A program made the translations under genes and the position numbers. From the NCBI RefSeq assembly GCF_024979295.1, contig NZ_JANLCJ010000001.1, forward strand, positions 186,001-250,000: a stretch of 64,000 bases of DNA. The letters run 5' to 3'. Of the stretch, positions 1-6,756 are shown in pieces. Numbering within the stretch: the stretch's first letter is position 1; the number at the start of each line of letters is the position of its first letter. Source of the stretch: Herbiconiux daphne (lineage in GTDB: Bacteria > Actinomycetota > Actinomycetes > Actinomycetales > Microbacteriaceae). The notes below the pieces were generated by a model. That model saw nothing but the letters and a program-made list of their open reading frames with translations, had not been told where the DNA came from and made no database searches.

Positions 1-340
1 TGCTGCATCAATTGAGAAGGCTGAACGCGGCTAGGCACGAGCCGCCACCGTCTTCGGGGATGATCGCCCAGCAGCAAAGGGGGATCATCCCCAAACAACC
101 TCTCGAAATATCTTGCGCCAAACGCGCTGAGAACTGTCGCTGAGATGGGGGCAGATATCGATACCGCGGGTGATCGCAGCATGAAACTATCGAAATGATT
201 AGCAGGTGCCAGGCACAACGAGCCGACGCTCGCTATCTGCAGTCCTTCTTGATTCGGCCGATATTCGGTCACGCCCGCTGGCACCTCTGACTCAGGCAGC
301 GGAGTAGGATCCTGGAAGCGCTAGCGAAGGGGAGGGCTCG
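1..340. other. stretch without a confident gene
   Basis: No convincing coding region is seen. On the plus strand, positions 2-34 stay open and end in TAG, so the last codons of a gene starting left of the window are possible. A hairpin lies at 56-92. The rest is lower in GC than most of the window. The start of the next gene is preceded by a strong purine-rich ribosome-binding site just before 341. Confidence 0.5.
56..92. terminator. inverted repeat, possible terminator
   Basis: A perfect 10-bp inverted repeat (56-65 against 83-92) encloses a 17-base loop. There is no clear T-tract on either side. It may end transcription of a gene left of the window or be an unrelated hairpin. Confidence 0.35.
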
Positions 341-577
341 ATGGGTGGGCCGGCGCGTGGGGGGCCGCTCGCCCGCATGTTCCCCGTGCCACTAGGCGCC
401 ACAAAGCAACGAGGCTGGATTCAGCTCGCTTTGGTTACAGTTGTTATCGTCGCCTTCGCCGTGGTACTGCTCACTGGCCATGTCAGTGGTGGCCTGTGGA
501 TCACCGTCGCATTCGTTTTGGCACTATCGATCGGGATTGTCATCTCCTCGATCCGGTTGATTCGTCACGGCCACTAA
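341..577 (+). CDS. small two-helix membrane protein
   Basis: This 78-residue protein has a short Gly/Arg-rich N-terminus and two hydrophobic helices, at about residues 27-47 and 51-74, ending in a basic tail (RLIRHGH). The ATG follows a purine-rich ribosome-binding site (GGGGAGGG) at a good distance, which supports this start. No catalytic motif is visible and I do not recognise the family. A similar two-helix remnant lies at 2703-2894, so both may belong to a group of small membrane proteins common in actinobacterial accessory DNA. Function unknown; insertion in the cytoplasmic membrane is inferred. Confidence 0.55.
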   Translation: MGGPARGGPLARMFPVPLGATKQRGWIQLALVTVVIVAFAVVLLTGHVSGGLWITVAFVLALSIGIVISSIRLIRHGH

Positions 578-854
578 TGAAAATCGCGGCCATGGAGACT
601 CCCTCAGCGGAGCGACGGAGTTGGCGTAGGTGGCGTATTCGGCGGCGTTCTCGTTGGCGTGTTTCGTGGCGACTTGGTAGCTGTAGGCGAGGAGGTCCGT
701 GACGAGTGGTCCGGGCATGGCGGTGACAAAGGTCGTCGAGGGCTCGGTTTCGGGTGGCGAGTGAGTTGAGGTCGATAGCGTCCAGATTTGTCTGAGTCGC
801 GTTCATGATCGCCTGACCAATTCGGGTGCTGGCAACGAGCAATATTCGAGTCAA
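524..854 (-). pseudogene. decayed gene remnant (possible integrase C-terminus)
   Basis: Read on the minus strand, one frame gives a coherent segment (ASTRIGQAIMNATQTNLD..., ending near RNRALDD). The sense then continues in another frame as MPGPLVTDLLAYSYQVATKH and ends in a stop near 524. The frame change around 710-725 indicates a frameshift, and there is no credible start. The segment resembles the C-terminal part of actinobacterial integrase-like proteins, but that comparison is from memory and weak. Its end overlaps the membrane-protein gene 341-577 on the other strand. A related segment recurs at about 1465-1500. Confidence 0.4.
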
Positions 855-903
855 GGGTAATCCTGGCGCATTGGCGTTCGAGGGCGTTCGTTAGAGTCCA
901 GAG

Positions 904-1428
904 ATGCCGATCTATCGCCGTCACGCCAGCAAGACTGCGGAGTGGTCTGGGCGGGAACTCGTGCCATCGCCACTGGCTGCGGAGTCCGATTCCGAGGTCT
1001 GGTTCGCTCTCCCTCGGGAGGGCGAAGGAGACCAGATTTGGGAAGCGCTGAATGGCCGGCTCACTGAGACCGGGCTCGTCGAGGTTCGTGCTGCTCCGGC
1101 CCTCGCCTATGGTGTCGCCTTTGGTGACAGGGTGAGCGTGATCCGCTCCGCAGAGGGTCCACTTTTAGTGAACGAGATTTGTGAGCGGGGTTCGTTCGGA
1201 GCGTTCCGGATCTGGCTCGGTGAAGATGAGGCGCTTGCTGCCAGATGGAAATCGGTTGCCGAGAAGTATGCGGAACTTGGCTGCCTCATCGACGTCTATT
1301 CGGAGAAGTTGGTTGCGCTTGCGTGCCCGCAGGACCGAGTCACGTCGGTCCGCGATGCTCTTGAATCGCAGGCGTCAGAGTCAGGTCTGATTTGGGAGGA
1401 AAGTTCTTTTCCGCAATCGGCGCGGTGA
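904..1428 (+). CDS. DUF4265 domain protein
   Basis: The 174-residue protein carries a VWFALPREGEGD segment (about residues 33-44), then a central stretch around AYGVAFGDRVSV and a C-terminal half rich in Glu and Ala. This order (W-F-x-L-P near the start, then GVAxGDxV) is that of DUF4265 proteins, small soluble proteins of unknown function often found in accessory regions. There is no signal peptide or membrane segment. The next genes on the same strand are far away, so it is probably transcribed alone. It could be an immunity-type protein, but nothing in the sequence proves that. Confidence 0.6.
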   Translation: MPIYRRHASKTAEWSGRELVPSPLAAESDSEVWFALPREGEGDQIWEALNGRLTETGLVEVRAAPALAYGVAFGDRVSVIRSAEGPLLVNEICERGSFGAFRIWLGEDEALAARWKSVAEKYAELGCLIDVYSEKLVALACPQDRVTSVRDALESQASESGLIWEESSFPQSAR

Positions 1429-1436
1429 GGCCCGCG

Positions 1437-1751
1437 ATTCAGCGAAGTTCTTTCCGTGCGGCTTGCGGTGACTTGGTAGTTGTAGGCGAAGATGTCGGCA
1501 CAAGTGGTGCAGTGCCGGGGTGTTCAACCACGGCGGTCTGAAGTCCCAGGCCGCATCCCAGTCGACTTCTCGGTGGACCTCGCCGGAAGGGTCGTCGACG
1601 CGGTCGCGAACGATCACCTACGGATTCGTAGGGGCGCCGTTGTAATTCGCCGCCCGGTCAGGTGGGCGCCAATCGTGCGGCCTCCCTCCGAGTGGAGGTA
1701 GGCGGTGATCGCATCGTTGACCTTGTCCTCGATTGCGAACCGTCCACCCAT
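1437..1751 (-). pseudogene. decayed gene with frameshifts and an internal stop
   Basis: On the minus strand an ATG at 1751 opens a coherent protein (MGGRFAIEDKVNDAITAYLH...). The sense is then lost by a frameshift near 1645, crosses an in-frame TAG after NYNGAPTNP, continues as VIVRDRVDDPSGEVHREVDW and shifts again near 1500 to ADIFAYNYQV. At least two frameshifts and one stop make this a pseudogene. The last piece matches a segment of the remnant at 524-854 at the DNA level, around the shared GCCTACA.CTACCAAGTC. Function of the ancestor unknown. No other gene is seen between 1429 and 1807. Confidence 0.5.
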
Positions 1752-1807
1752 AGCCCCACGCTACGCCGGGGGAGAGGTGCGGCACACTGCTCGCCGCTCG
1801 ATCGACG

Positions 1808-2266
1808 TCAGCCGATCAGGGCAACGAACCGCTGCAACTCACGGAGATGGCGGGGAGCGTCCGGATCGACGCCCCGATCAAGCACGGCTGCTATGCGGGC
1901 GCGGGGTAGCTGAAAGCTGATGAAGGGTCCGCGCGGGAGATCATCGTCAGGTACGAGATCGTCATCGTCCAGTTCGACGCGATAGAGCCACCCGCGGCCT
2001 TTCCCTGGTTCGCGTTTCGCCCAGTAGGCCGCGGCCGCGGCAGCAAGTGATCGTTCAGTGGTGACGTAGACCAGCTCGGCGGCCGTGGTGATTCGACGGA
2101 AGCCGGCGCGCTCGGAGTCGCCTCTCATGCTGGACGAACCCGACTCTGCGGGCGGGAGGATGAACGCGCCTTCCTGTAAGCCAGGGAAGCCGCCGTGGAA
2201 TAGCCGAACGCGGCCTGAGCGGGCTTGGTCGTTCAGCGATCGTAATGCGGCGAGCTCCACGGTCAC
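1808..2266 (-). CDS. ADP-ribosyltransferase-like protein (tentative)
   Basis: The 152-residue protein starts at a GTG. It contains LFHGGFPGL (about residues 22-30), VYVTTERSLAAAAAAYWA (about residues 66-83) and GWLYRVELDDDD (about residues 92-103). The order His-Gly near the start, Tyr-x-Thr-Thr before an Ala-rich helix, then a strand with Tyr-Arg-Val is that of short Arr-like or toxin-type ADP-ribosyltransferases, where His and Tyr hold NAD. I infer the fold only from these motifs. There is no signal peptide. A plus-strand ORF begins about 90 bp upstream in the divergent direction. It may be a toxin or an antibiotic-modifying enzyme, or neither. Confidence 0.45.
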   Translation of the reverse strand: MTVELAALRSLNDQARSGRVRLFHGGFPGLQEGAFILPPAESGSSSMRGDSERAGFRRITTAAELVYVTTERSLAAAAAAYWAKREPGKGRGWLYRVELDDDDLVPDDDLPRGPFISFQLPRARIAAVLDRGVDPDAPRHLRELQRFVALIG

Positions 2267-2357
2267 ACGTTATCGGGATGCGCCGCCATACACGTCTTGG
2301 CACTCCGAGGGGAGGACTGCTTGCAGATCGAGGGGTGAGCCCGGCACAGTTGGGCCT

Positions 2358-2618
2358 TTGCCGCGCTTCGTCCCCCTGCCAGACCGGGACGGCCCTGCCG
2401 GCAGCGCCCGGATGTGGATCAGTCCCGACCACATCGTGTCGCTCGTTCCGAAGGTCCGCCGGGACGGCACCCACCACATTCTGCGCGTCGAGATCAAGCT
2501 CGTCGGCACGCCCGCCTCTGATGCCTCCCTGGGGCAATTCGACTCGGGAGCCGACGCCGACGACCGTTGGCGAGAGTTCCTGCGCGATCTCGGCCACCAG
2601 GTGCCTGAAGAGGGCTAA
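2358..2618 (+). CDS. hypothetical protein, start uncertain
   Basis: The C-terminal 85 or so residues read as a compact domain (RFVPLPDRDGPAGSARMW, then HHILRVEIKLVGTP, ending GHQVPEEG). No start has a good ribosome-binding site: a TTG at 2358 and an ATG at 2412 are possible, and the frame stays open further upstream into the antisense of the preceding gene. The N-terminus may be lost. I do not recognise the family. It lies divergently next to the ADP-ribosyltransferase-like gene, so a partner role is possible but unproven. Confidence 0.35.
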   Translation: MPRFVPLPDRDGPAGSARMWISPDHIVSLVPKVRRDGTHHILRVEIKLVGTPASDASLGQFDSGADADDRWREFLRDLGHQVPEEG

Positions 2619-2621
2619 TCC

Positions 2622-2639
2622 GTCGCTATTGACATAACG
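2622..2639 (+). repeat. 18-bp direct repeat, left copy, with adjoining hairpin
   Basis: GTCGCTATTGACATAACG occurs here and again, identical and in the same orientation, at 8208-8225. The bases just outside also agree partly. In this copy the repeat runs into a hairpin (2637-2644 paired with 2650-2657), so the site looks like one arm of a longer dyad. It may be a recombination site or the end of a lost mobile element. Confidence 0.6.
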
Positions 2640-2702
2640 ACCACTTTCCGTGGTCGTAACTCGAGGCCGGGCTGTAGGTCCGTCACTGCAGGAGCGGCAT
2701 AG

Positions 2703-2894
2703 ATTGCTTGGGCGGGGGATTTCAGTTGGTGGCTCGGCTTGGCGGCGGGCGTCGTGTTGGTCGCGGCCGGCGTGTTTCAGATCGTGCGACGCAAGCGTGT
2801 GTCGGCTAGATCGCCACGAGATCCTCGGTGGCACGTGTCTGAGCGACTAGTTTTAATATTCGGGATCGTCGCGGTCGCAGCGGGGCACTGGTAA
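2703..2894 (+). pseudogene. membrane-protein remnant or ATT-started small gene
   Basis: A frame of 63 sense codons ends in TAA and encodes two hydrophobic stretches separated by a basic loop (VRRKRVSARS), the second being LVLIFGIVAVAAGHW. It has no ATG. A stop directly precedes an ATT codon at 2703, with AGGAG eight bases before it; an internal GTG lies at 2754. Either it is a 5'-damaged copy of a two-helix membrane protein like that at 341-577, or it uses a rare ATT start. The surrounding 2640-3050 holds nothing else I can support and is AT-rich near 2845-3010. Confidence 0.35.
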
Positions 2895-3055
2895 TAGCGG
2901 CCAGGTTGGCCTGAGAGGCCCTCATGATCGCCTAGCCGTTCGGCTATTTACATAAGATGCGTTATCCGCTATATCGCGACTGTTCGAAAACAGTCGTTAG
3001 AGCTAATTTTGGGCAGACTTCTCCCTACCCAGGGAGGATGCGATTTTCGAGAGCG

Positions 3056-3232
3056 CTACGCCTTGGGCGTGCGGCGCAGCAGGTTGGCGAACCCGTTGAC
3101 GATCATCGTGATGCGCTTCGCCGGCTTGTCACTCTTGCCGAGGATCGTGATGTACACGAGGGGCGCGAAAACGAGCGCGATCAGGATGTTGGGGTTCACC
3201 TCCCCGAGCTTCTCGAGCAGCAGGTCGAGCAT
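3056..3232 (-). CDS. 58-residue single-helix membrane peptide
   Basis: A minus-strand ATG at 3232 follows GCGGAGG at ideal spacing and opens a 58-residue protein. A hydrophobic helix (about NILIALVFAPLVYITIL, residues 15-31) is followed by a basic, amphipathic tail (KSDKPAKR... ANLLRRTPKA). The good ribosome-binding site and high-GC codon use argue for a real gene. It lies downstream, on the same strand, of the three small transcription units at 3376-3659. A phage-type or toxin-like membrane peptide is conceivable; no function can be assigned from sequence. Confidence 0.55.
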   Translation of the reverse strand: MLDLLLEKLGEVNPNILIALVFAPLVYITILGKSDKPAKRITMIVNGFANLLRRTPKA

Positions 3233-3375
3233 TCGAGCCTCCGCTGGGTGAGGGCGCGCGAGCGCGCCGGTGACACCACGCCTGGTGACGTGGTGAGCTG
3301 GAGCCGCGGGACGAGCCGCGGGTGTGGCTGATCAAGGAGGGGGCCGAGAGAGCGGGTGGTGCTCAATCTGGGCAC

Positions 3376-3401
3376 AAAAAAAGCCGGATAAAAAATCCGG
3401 C
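3376..3401 (-). terminator. intrinsic terminator, minus strand
   Basis: On the minus strand GCCGGAT and ATCCGGC form a perfect 7-bp stem with a T-rich loop, followed by seven T residues. Confidence 0.8.
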
Positions 3402-3461
3402 GGCCTGGCGCGCACAAATCAGGCACTCTCGAGTCTGAGTGTGAAGTGCCGTAGCTGTCAA
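3376..3461 (-). ncRNA. candidate small RNA unit C
   Basis: On the minus strand a TTGACA box (3456-3461) and a CAGACT box (3432-3437) are separated by 18 bp. About 55 bp of transcript would follow before a strong intrinsic terminator. There is no start codon with a ribosome-binding site inside. It is the leftmost of three units of the same design. Confidence 0.4.
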
Positions 3462-3488
3462 GCTCGAATTGCAGATGTTGGCGGGCAA

Positions 3489-3516
3489 CAAAAAAGCCCC
3501 GAACAAGTTCGAGGCA
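3489..3516 (-). terminator. intrinsic terminator, minus strand
   Basis: On the minus strand CCTCGAAC and GTTCGGGG form the stem around a short loop (one G-T pair), then C and six T residues. Confidence 0.8.
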
Positions 3517-3566
3517 TAGCTTTGGAGCGCATGGTCAGATTACCGCAGTGGCTGAACACAACGTAA
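3489..3566 (-). ncRNA. candidate small RNA unit B
   Basis: On the minus strand TTACGT (3561-3566) and TAATCT (3537-3542) are spaced by 18 bp, and a terminator follows after about 20-45 bp. The transcript end (GCTATGCCTCG... to the T-tract) closely matches that of unit A, so the two look like copies. Confidence 0.4.
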
Positions 3567-3582
3567 GCGACACGCGCAAACG

Positions 3583-3609
3583 AAAAATGCCCCGGAAACA
3601 TCCGAGGCA
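3583..3609 (-). terminator. intrinsic terminator, minus strand
   Basis: On the minus strand GCCTCGGA pairs with TCCGGGGC (one G-T pair) around a short loop, followed by ATTTTT. Confidence 0.75.
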
Positions 3610-3659
3610 CAGCCCTACTGGGTAACAGCCTAGCAATCCGTTGTCCACCCTTAAGTCAA
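3583..3659 (-). ncRNA. candidate small RNA unit A
   Basis: On the minus strand TTGACT (3654-3659) precedes a possible -10 (TAGGCT at 3627-3632, spacing long at 21 bp, or TTGCTA with 17 bp). The short transcript ends in a terminator nearly identical in design to that of unit B. It could also simply end transcription of the gene at 3701-4270. Confidence 0.35.
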
Positions 3660-3700
3660 GTACCCTCGGCGCGTCACCCAGGTTTACGCCTAGCTGTCCA

Positions 3701-4270
3701 TCAGGAGCTGCGCTTGCGCACCGCGCCCGCGGCGAACCAGGCCACCAGCGTCGAAGCGAGCTGCACGTGGGCCTGGGCCTCTTCAGGGGTCGGCGCGGCG
3801 CCGTCGCCGTGCCGGTCCGTTTGCGCCTTCTGTAGCGTCCGCAGCATTGTGACGAGCATCTGCTGATGGTCAGGAAACCCGCTGTCGTCTCGCCAGAGAA
3901 TCAGCTCCCACCCGGCTTGATTCTGGAGGGTGTCGGCAATCATGCCGATCCGCTGCCGAAGACTCTTCGGGATGACGACCGGTGCGGCCGCGGCTTCCAC
4001 TGCACGCGTCGCAAGCTGCATTGCCTCCCCCGGATTCGGCTCTAAGGCGTAGGCCGCTCGCCACGCCTCGCTCAGTAGTCGGCCGGCCTTTCCGGAGTCG
4101 TCCGCGGCCTCCTGCGCGATCTCTTCGACCCCCTCTGGCAGGCGGCGCCGGAGGCGGTGATCGCCCTCATCGTTCACGTACACCTCCACCGGTGAATTCG
4201 TGAGAGTGAAGTGCACGGCCGCAGATGCAATAGCTGCCTGAGCGTGCGCCGGGTGGGCGTCGCCCAACAC
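3701..4270 (-). CDS. hypothetical protein, probably 5'-truncated
   Basis: From a GTG at 4270 the protein has 189 residues and is largely helical and soluble, with a KSLRQRIGMIADTLQ segment in the middle and a basic C-terminus (GAVRKRSS). The same frame stays open upstream to about 4310 and reads sensibly (GRPLHDLLWSVDWLIDV), but it holds no ATG or GTG before a TGA stop. This suggests the natural N-terminus was cut off near 4320. I do not recognise the family. The three minus-strand terminators at 3376-3609 lie directly downstream. Confidence 0.45.
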   Translation of the reverse strand: MLGDAHPAHAQAAIASAAVHFTLTNSPVEVYVNDEGDHRLRRRLPEGVEEIAQEAADDSGKAGRLLSEAWRAAYALEPNPGEAMQLATRAVEAAAAPVVIPKSLRQRIGMIADTLQNQAGWELILWRDDSGFPDHQQMLVTMLRTLQKAQTDRHGDGAAPTPEEAQAHVQLASTLVAWFAAGAVRKRSS

Positions 4271-4433
4271 GTCTATGAGCCAGTCGACAGACCAGAGGAG
4301 GTCATGAAGCGGGCGACCCTCTCAACCAGCTATCACAGCCAATTTCGGGCAGGTTGATGTGGCTGGTAGTTGACTCACGGGTTGGGTCGCAGCGACGCTA
4401 CGCGCGGGGGCGCCCAAGCACAATGGAGCCAAG

Positions 4434-5570
4434 CTAGTAGGTGCGTCTTGCGTCTGTAGCGAGGTTCCGGTAGTAGCGGATGCCGACGGGCAGCACCATG
4501 TCGTTGAAGTCGTAGTCGTGGCTGTGCAGGGGAATGCCGCCGGTGTGGCCGGCGATCCCGTTGCCGATGAAGGTGAAGTTGGCGGGCACGTGATCGGCGT
4601 AGAGGCCGAAGTCTTCGCTGGCCATGACGGGGGCGCAATCCGCATCCGCCTGGCCGACCTGGGCGGCTGCGTGGATGGCGGCGGCCGTCGCCGCCGGGTT
4701 GTTCACTGAGGGGAGGAATTCGCGGGTGTAGACGACGTCGGCGCTTGCGTTGTGGGCGCGGGCGGTGTGCTCGGCGATCGCCCGGATGCGCTCCTCGATG
4801 AGCTGGCTAACGGTGGGGTCGAAGCTGCGGGTGTCCCCGGTAATGCGCACGATGGTGGGGATCGCGTTGCGGGCGCCGTCGGTGCTGATGTCGGTGCAGG
4901 AGACGACGGCGGATGCTGCAGGGTCGATGTTCCTGCTGGTGATGCTCTGCAGGGCCGTCACGATGTGGGCGGCAGCGAGGATCGGGTCGACGAGCAGGTG
5001 GGGTGCGGATGCGTGGCCGCCGCGGCCGGTGACGGTGATGGTGAAGTTGTCCTCGCCGGCCATGATCGGGCCGGTTCGAGTGGCGAGGTGGCCCGCGGGG
5101 ATGCCGGGCATGTTGTGGAGGCCGAACATCGCGTCCATCGGGAAGCGGTCCAAGAGCGCGTCCGCGATCATCGCGGCGGCGCCCTTGCCCGGTTCTTCGG
5201 CCGGCTGGAACACGACGTGCACGGTGCGGTCGAGGGTGGGGTCGTCGACGAGGGCGGCTGCGGCACCGAGCACCATGGCCATGTGCCCGTCGTGGCCGCA
5301 TGCGTGCATCGCGTCGGTGTGCGACGAGTAGGGCAGACCCGTCCTCTCGGGCAGGGGCAGTCCGTCCATATCGGCGCGGAAGCCGATCGGGTGGCTGCCG
5401 CGGTCGATGGTGCCGACGACCCCGGTTCCGCCGATGCCGGTTGCGACGTCCAGGCCGAGCGAGCGCAGCACGTCGGCCACGAACGCGGCCGTCCGGTGCT
5501 CAGCGAACGCGGTCTCGGCGATCTCGTGCAGCTTGTGCCGCCACTCGATGACGGTGCCGATGTCGGTCAT
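4434..5570 (-). CDS. M20-family amidohydrolase
   Basis: This zinc- or manganese-dependent hydrolase of the M20D group cleaves N-acyl or amide bonds of small amino-acid derivatives. Visible motifs are RHKLHEIAE (residues 11-19), ADMDGLP (66-72), MHACGHDGH (88-96, metal-binding Cys and His), QPAEEPGKGA (about 122-131, catalytic Glu) and a C-terminal SEDFGLY with the HSHDYDFND ending typical of the group. At 378 residues it has normal length. The ATG at 5570 overlaps the stop of the ammonia-lyase gene (ATGA) and is preferred over a longer frame. The coupling suggests it prepares or finishes the substrate of that lyase. The exact substrate is unknown. Confidence 0.85.
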   Translation of the reverse strand: MTDIGTVIEWRHKLHEIAETAFAEHRTAAFVADVLRSLGLDVATGIGGTGVVGTIDRGSHPIGFRADMDGLPLPERTGLPYSSHTDAMHACGHDGHMAMVLGAAAALVDDPTLDRTVHVVFQPAEEPGKGAAAMIADALLDRFPMDAMFGLHNMPGIPAGHLATRTGPIMAGEDNFTITVTGRGGHASAPHLLVDPILAAAHIVTALQSITSRNIDPAASAVVSCTDISTDGARNAIPTIVRITGDTRSFDPTVSQLIEERIRAIAEHTARAHNASADVVYTREFLPSVNNPAATAAAIHAAAQVGQADADCAPVMASEDFGLYADHVPANFTFIGNGIAGHTGGIPLHSHDYDFNDMVLPVGIRYYRNLATDARRTY

Positions 5571-6634
5571 GAGCGGTCGGGGAGGGGATTGGCCGCTCGG
5601 CCCTCGGTCGAGAGCAGGAGGACCGTCGCATCCGCGGGCAAAGAGCCCAGGCTCCGGGCGCCGGCGAGCGACGCGGCACCGCACGGGCCGGCGTCGATGC
5701 CGAGCGCAGCGAGATCATGGACGGCTGTCGCGGCTTGGTCGTCGGTCACCGTCAAGGCGCGGTCGATTCCGGCTTGGAGAGTCGGCCACCCGGCCTCTGT
5801 GGGCGTTCCGCAGTTCAACCCCGCCATGATCGTGTCCGAGGTCGGCACGGTCACCGGTCGGCCCGCGTGAAGCGAGGCGAGTATGGCCGGCGCTGCCGCA
5901 GGCTCCACACTCACGACGGAGGGGGCGGATTCGCCTGAGCGGTAGTGGCGCAGGACGGCTTCCGCGAGAGAGCCCACCCCGACGGGAACGAACACGACGT
6001 CGAAGGGCACGCTGCCGGCGGCTGTGGCCTGCTGGTCTGTTTCGGCCAGGAGTGTCGAGTAGCCGTCGACGATCCAGGCGGGGATCTCTTCGTACCCGTC
6101 CCAGGACGTGTCCTGGATCAGGACCGCATCATCATCGACCGATGCTGCGGCGGTTCGGACGACGTCGTCGTACGGGGCATCCACTTCGATGCGGTGGGCG
6201 CCTTCGGCCTCGATCGCGTCTTTCGCGGCGCGCGTGATGCCGGCCGGGGTGTAGATCTCCGCACGCAGGCCCAGGAGACGAGCGACATGCGCGACCGCCC
6301 GGCCGTGGTTGCCGTCGGTCGCCGCTACCAGGCGCACCGCTGGTGCTATCGATCGCAGAGCATCGAAGTCCAGCGCCTCGTCGTGACCGGTCCGTGCGGA
6401 CAGTGCCCGCGAGATGGCGTAGGACGCGCCGAGCACTTTGAATGCCGGGAGGCCGAGCCGGGATGCCTCCTCCTTTACGAACACGCGGGCGACCCCGAGT
6501 TCCTCGGCCAGCGCGGGCACCTCGACAAGCCGTGTCGGGGTGTACCCGGGGAGGCTCTGATGGAACCGCAACACATCGGGGGCGGGATGGGTGCGCCACG
6601 TCCGAGCATCCGGATTTGAGTAGATGACGCTCAT
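5567..6634 (-). CDS. diaminopropionate ammonia-lyase-like enzyme
   Basis: A fold-type II PLP enzyme of 355 residues. The cofactor lysine lies in PAFKVLGAS (Lys66). ATDGNHGRAVAH and a Gly-rich phosphate loop (PVGVGSLAEAV) follow, and DTSWDGYEEIPAWIVDGYS is the signature stretch of 2,3-diaminopropionate ammonia-lyases, which release pyruvate and ammonia. It is the first gene of a two-gene operon with the M20 hydrolase and is divergent from the LysR gene, with about 120 bp between them. A related threonine- or serine-type lyase cannot be excluded. Cytoplasmic. Confidence 0.8.
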   Translation of the reverse strand: MSVIYSNPDARTWRTHPAPDVLRFHQSLPGYTPTRLVEVPALAEELGVARVFVKEEASRLGLPAFKVLGASYAISRALSARTGHDEALDFDALRSIAPAVRLVAATDGNHGRAVAHVARLLGLRAEIYTPAGITRAAKDAIEAEGAHRIEVDAPYDDVVRTAAASVDDDAVLIQDTSWDGYEEIPAWIVDGYSTLLAETDQQATAAGSVPFDVVFVPVGVGSLAEAVLRHYRSGESAPSVVSVEPAAAPAILASLHAGRPVTVPTSDTIMAGLNCGTPTEAGWPTLQAGIDRALTVTDDQAATAVHDLAALGIDAGPCGAASLAGARSLGSLPADATVLLLSTEGRAANPLPDRS

Positions 6635-6756
6635 GCGGTCGAAGCCAGGGTCAGGTATGGATCTGTAGTCACCACGACATGGTCTCTCGTGCGGAGCGAC
6701 CGATCGATAGCATGATTACGACCGGTATTGATGAATCAGATCGATGGGTGGTGGCC

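Noticed and set aside
3376..3609. CRISPR array
   Set aside because: The three repeated units differ too much, are only three, and are explained by terminators; no cas genes are present.
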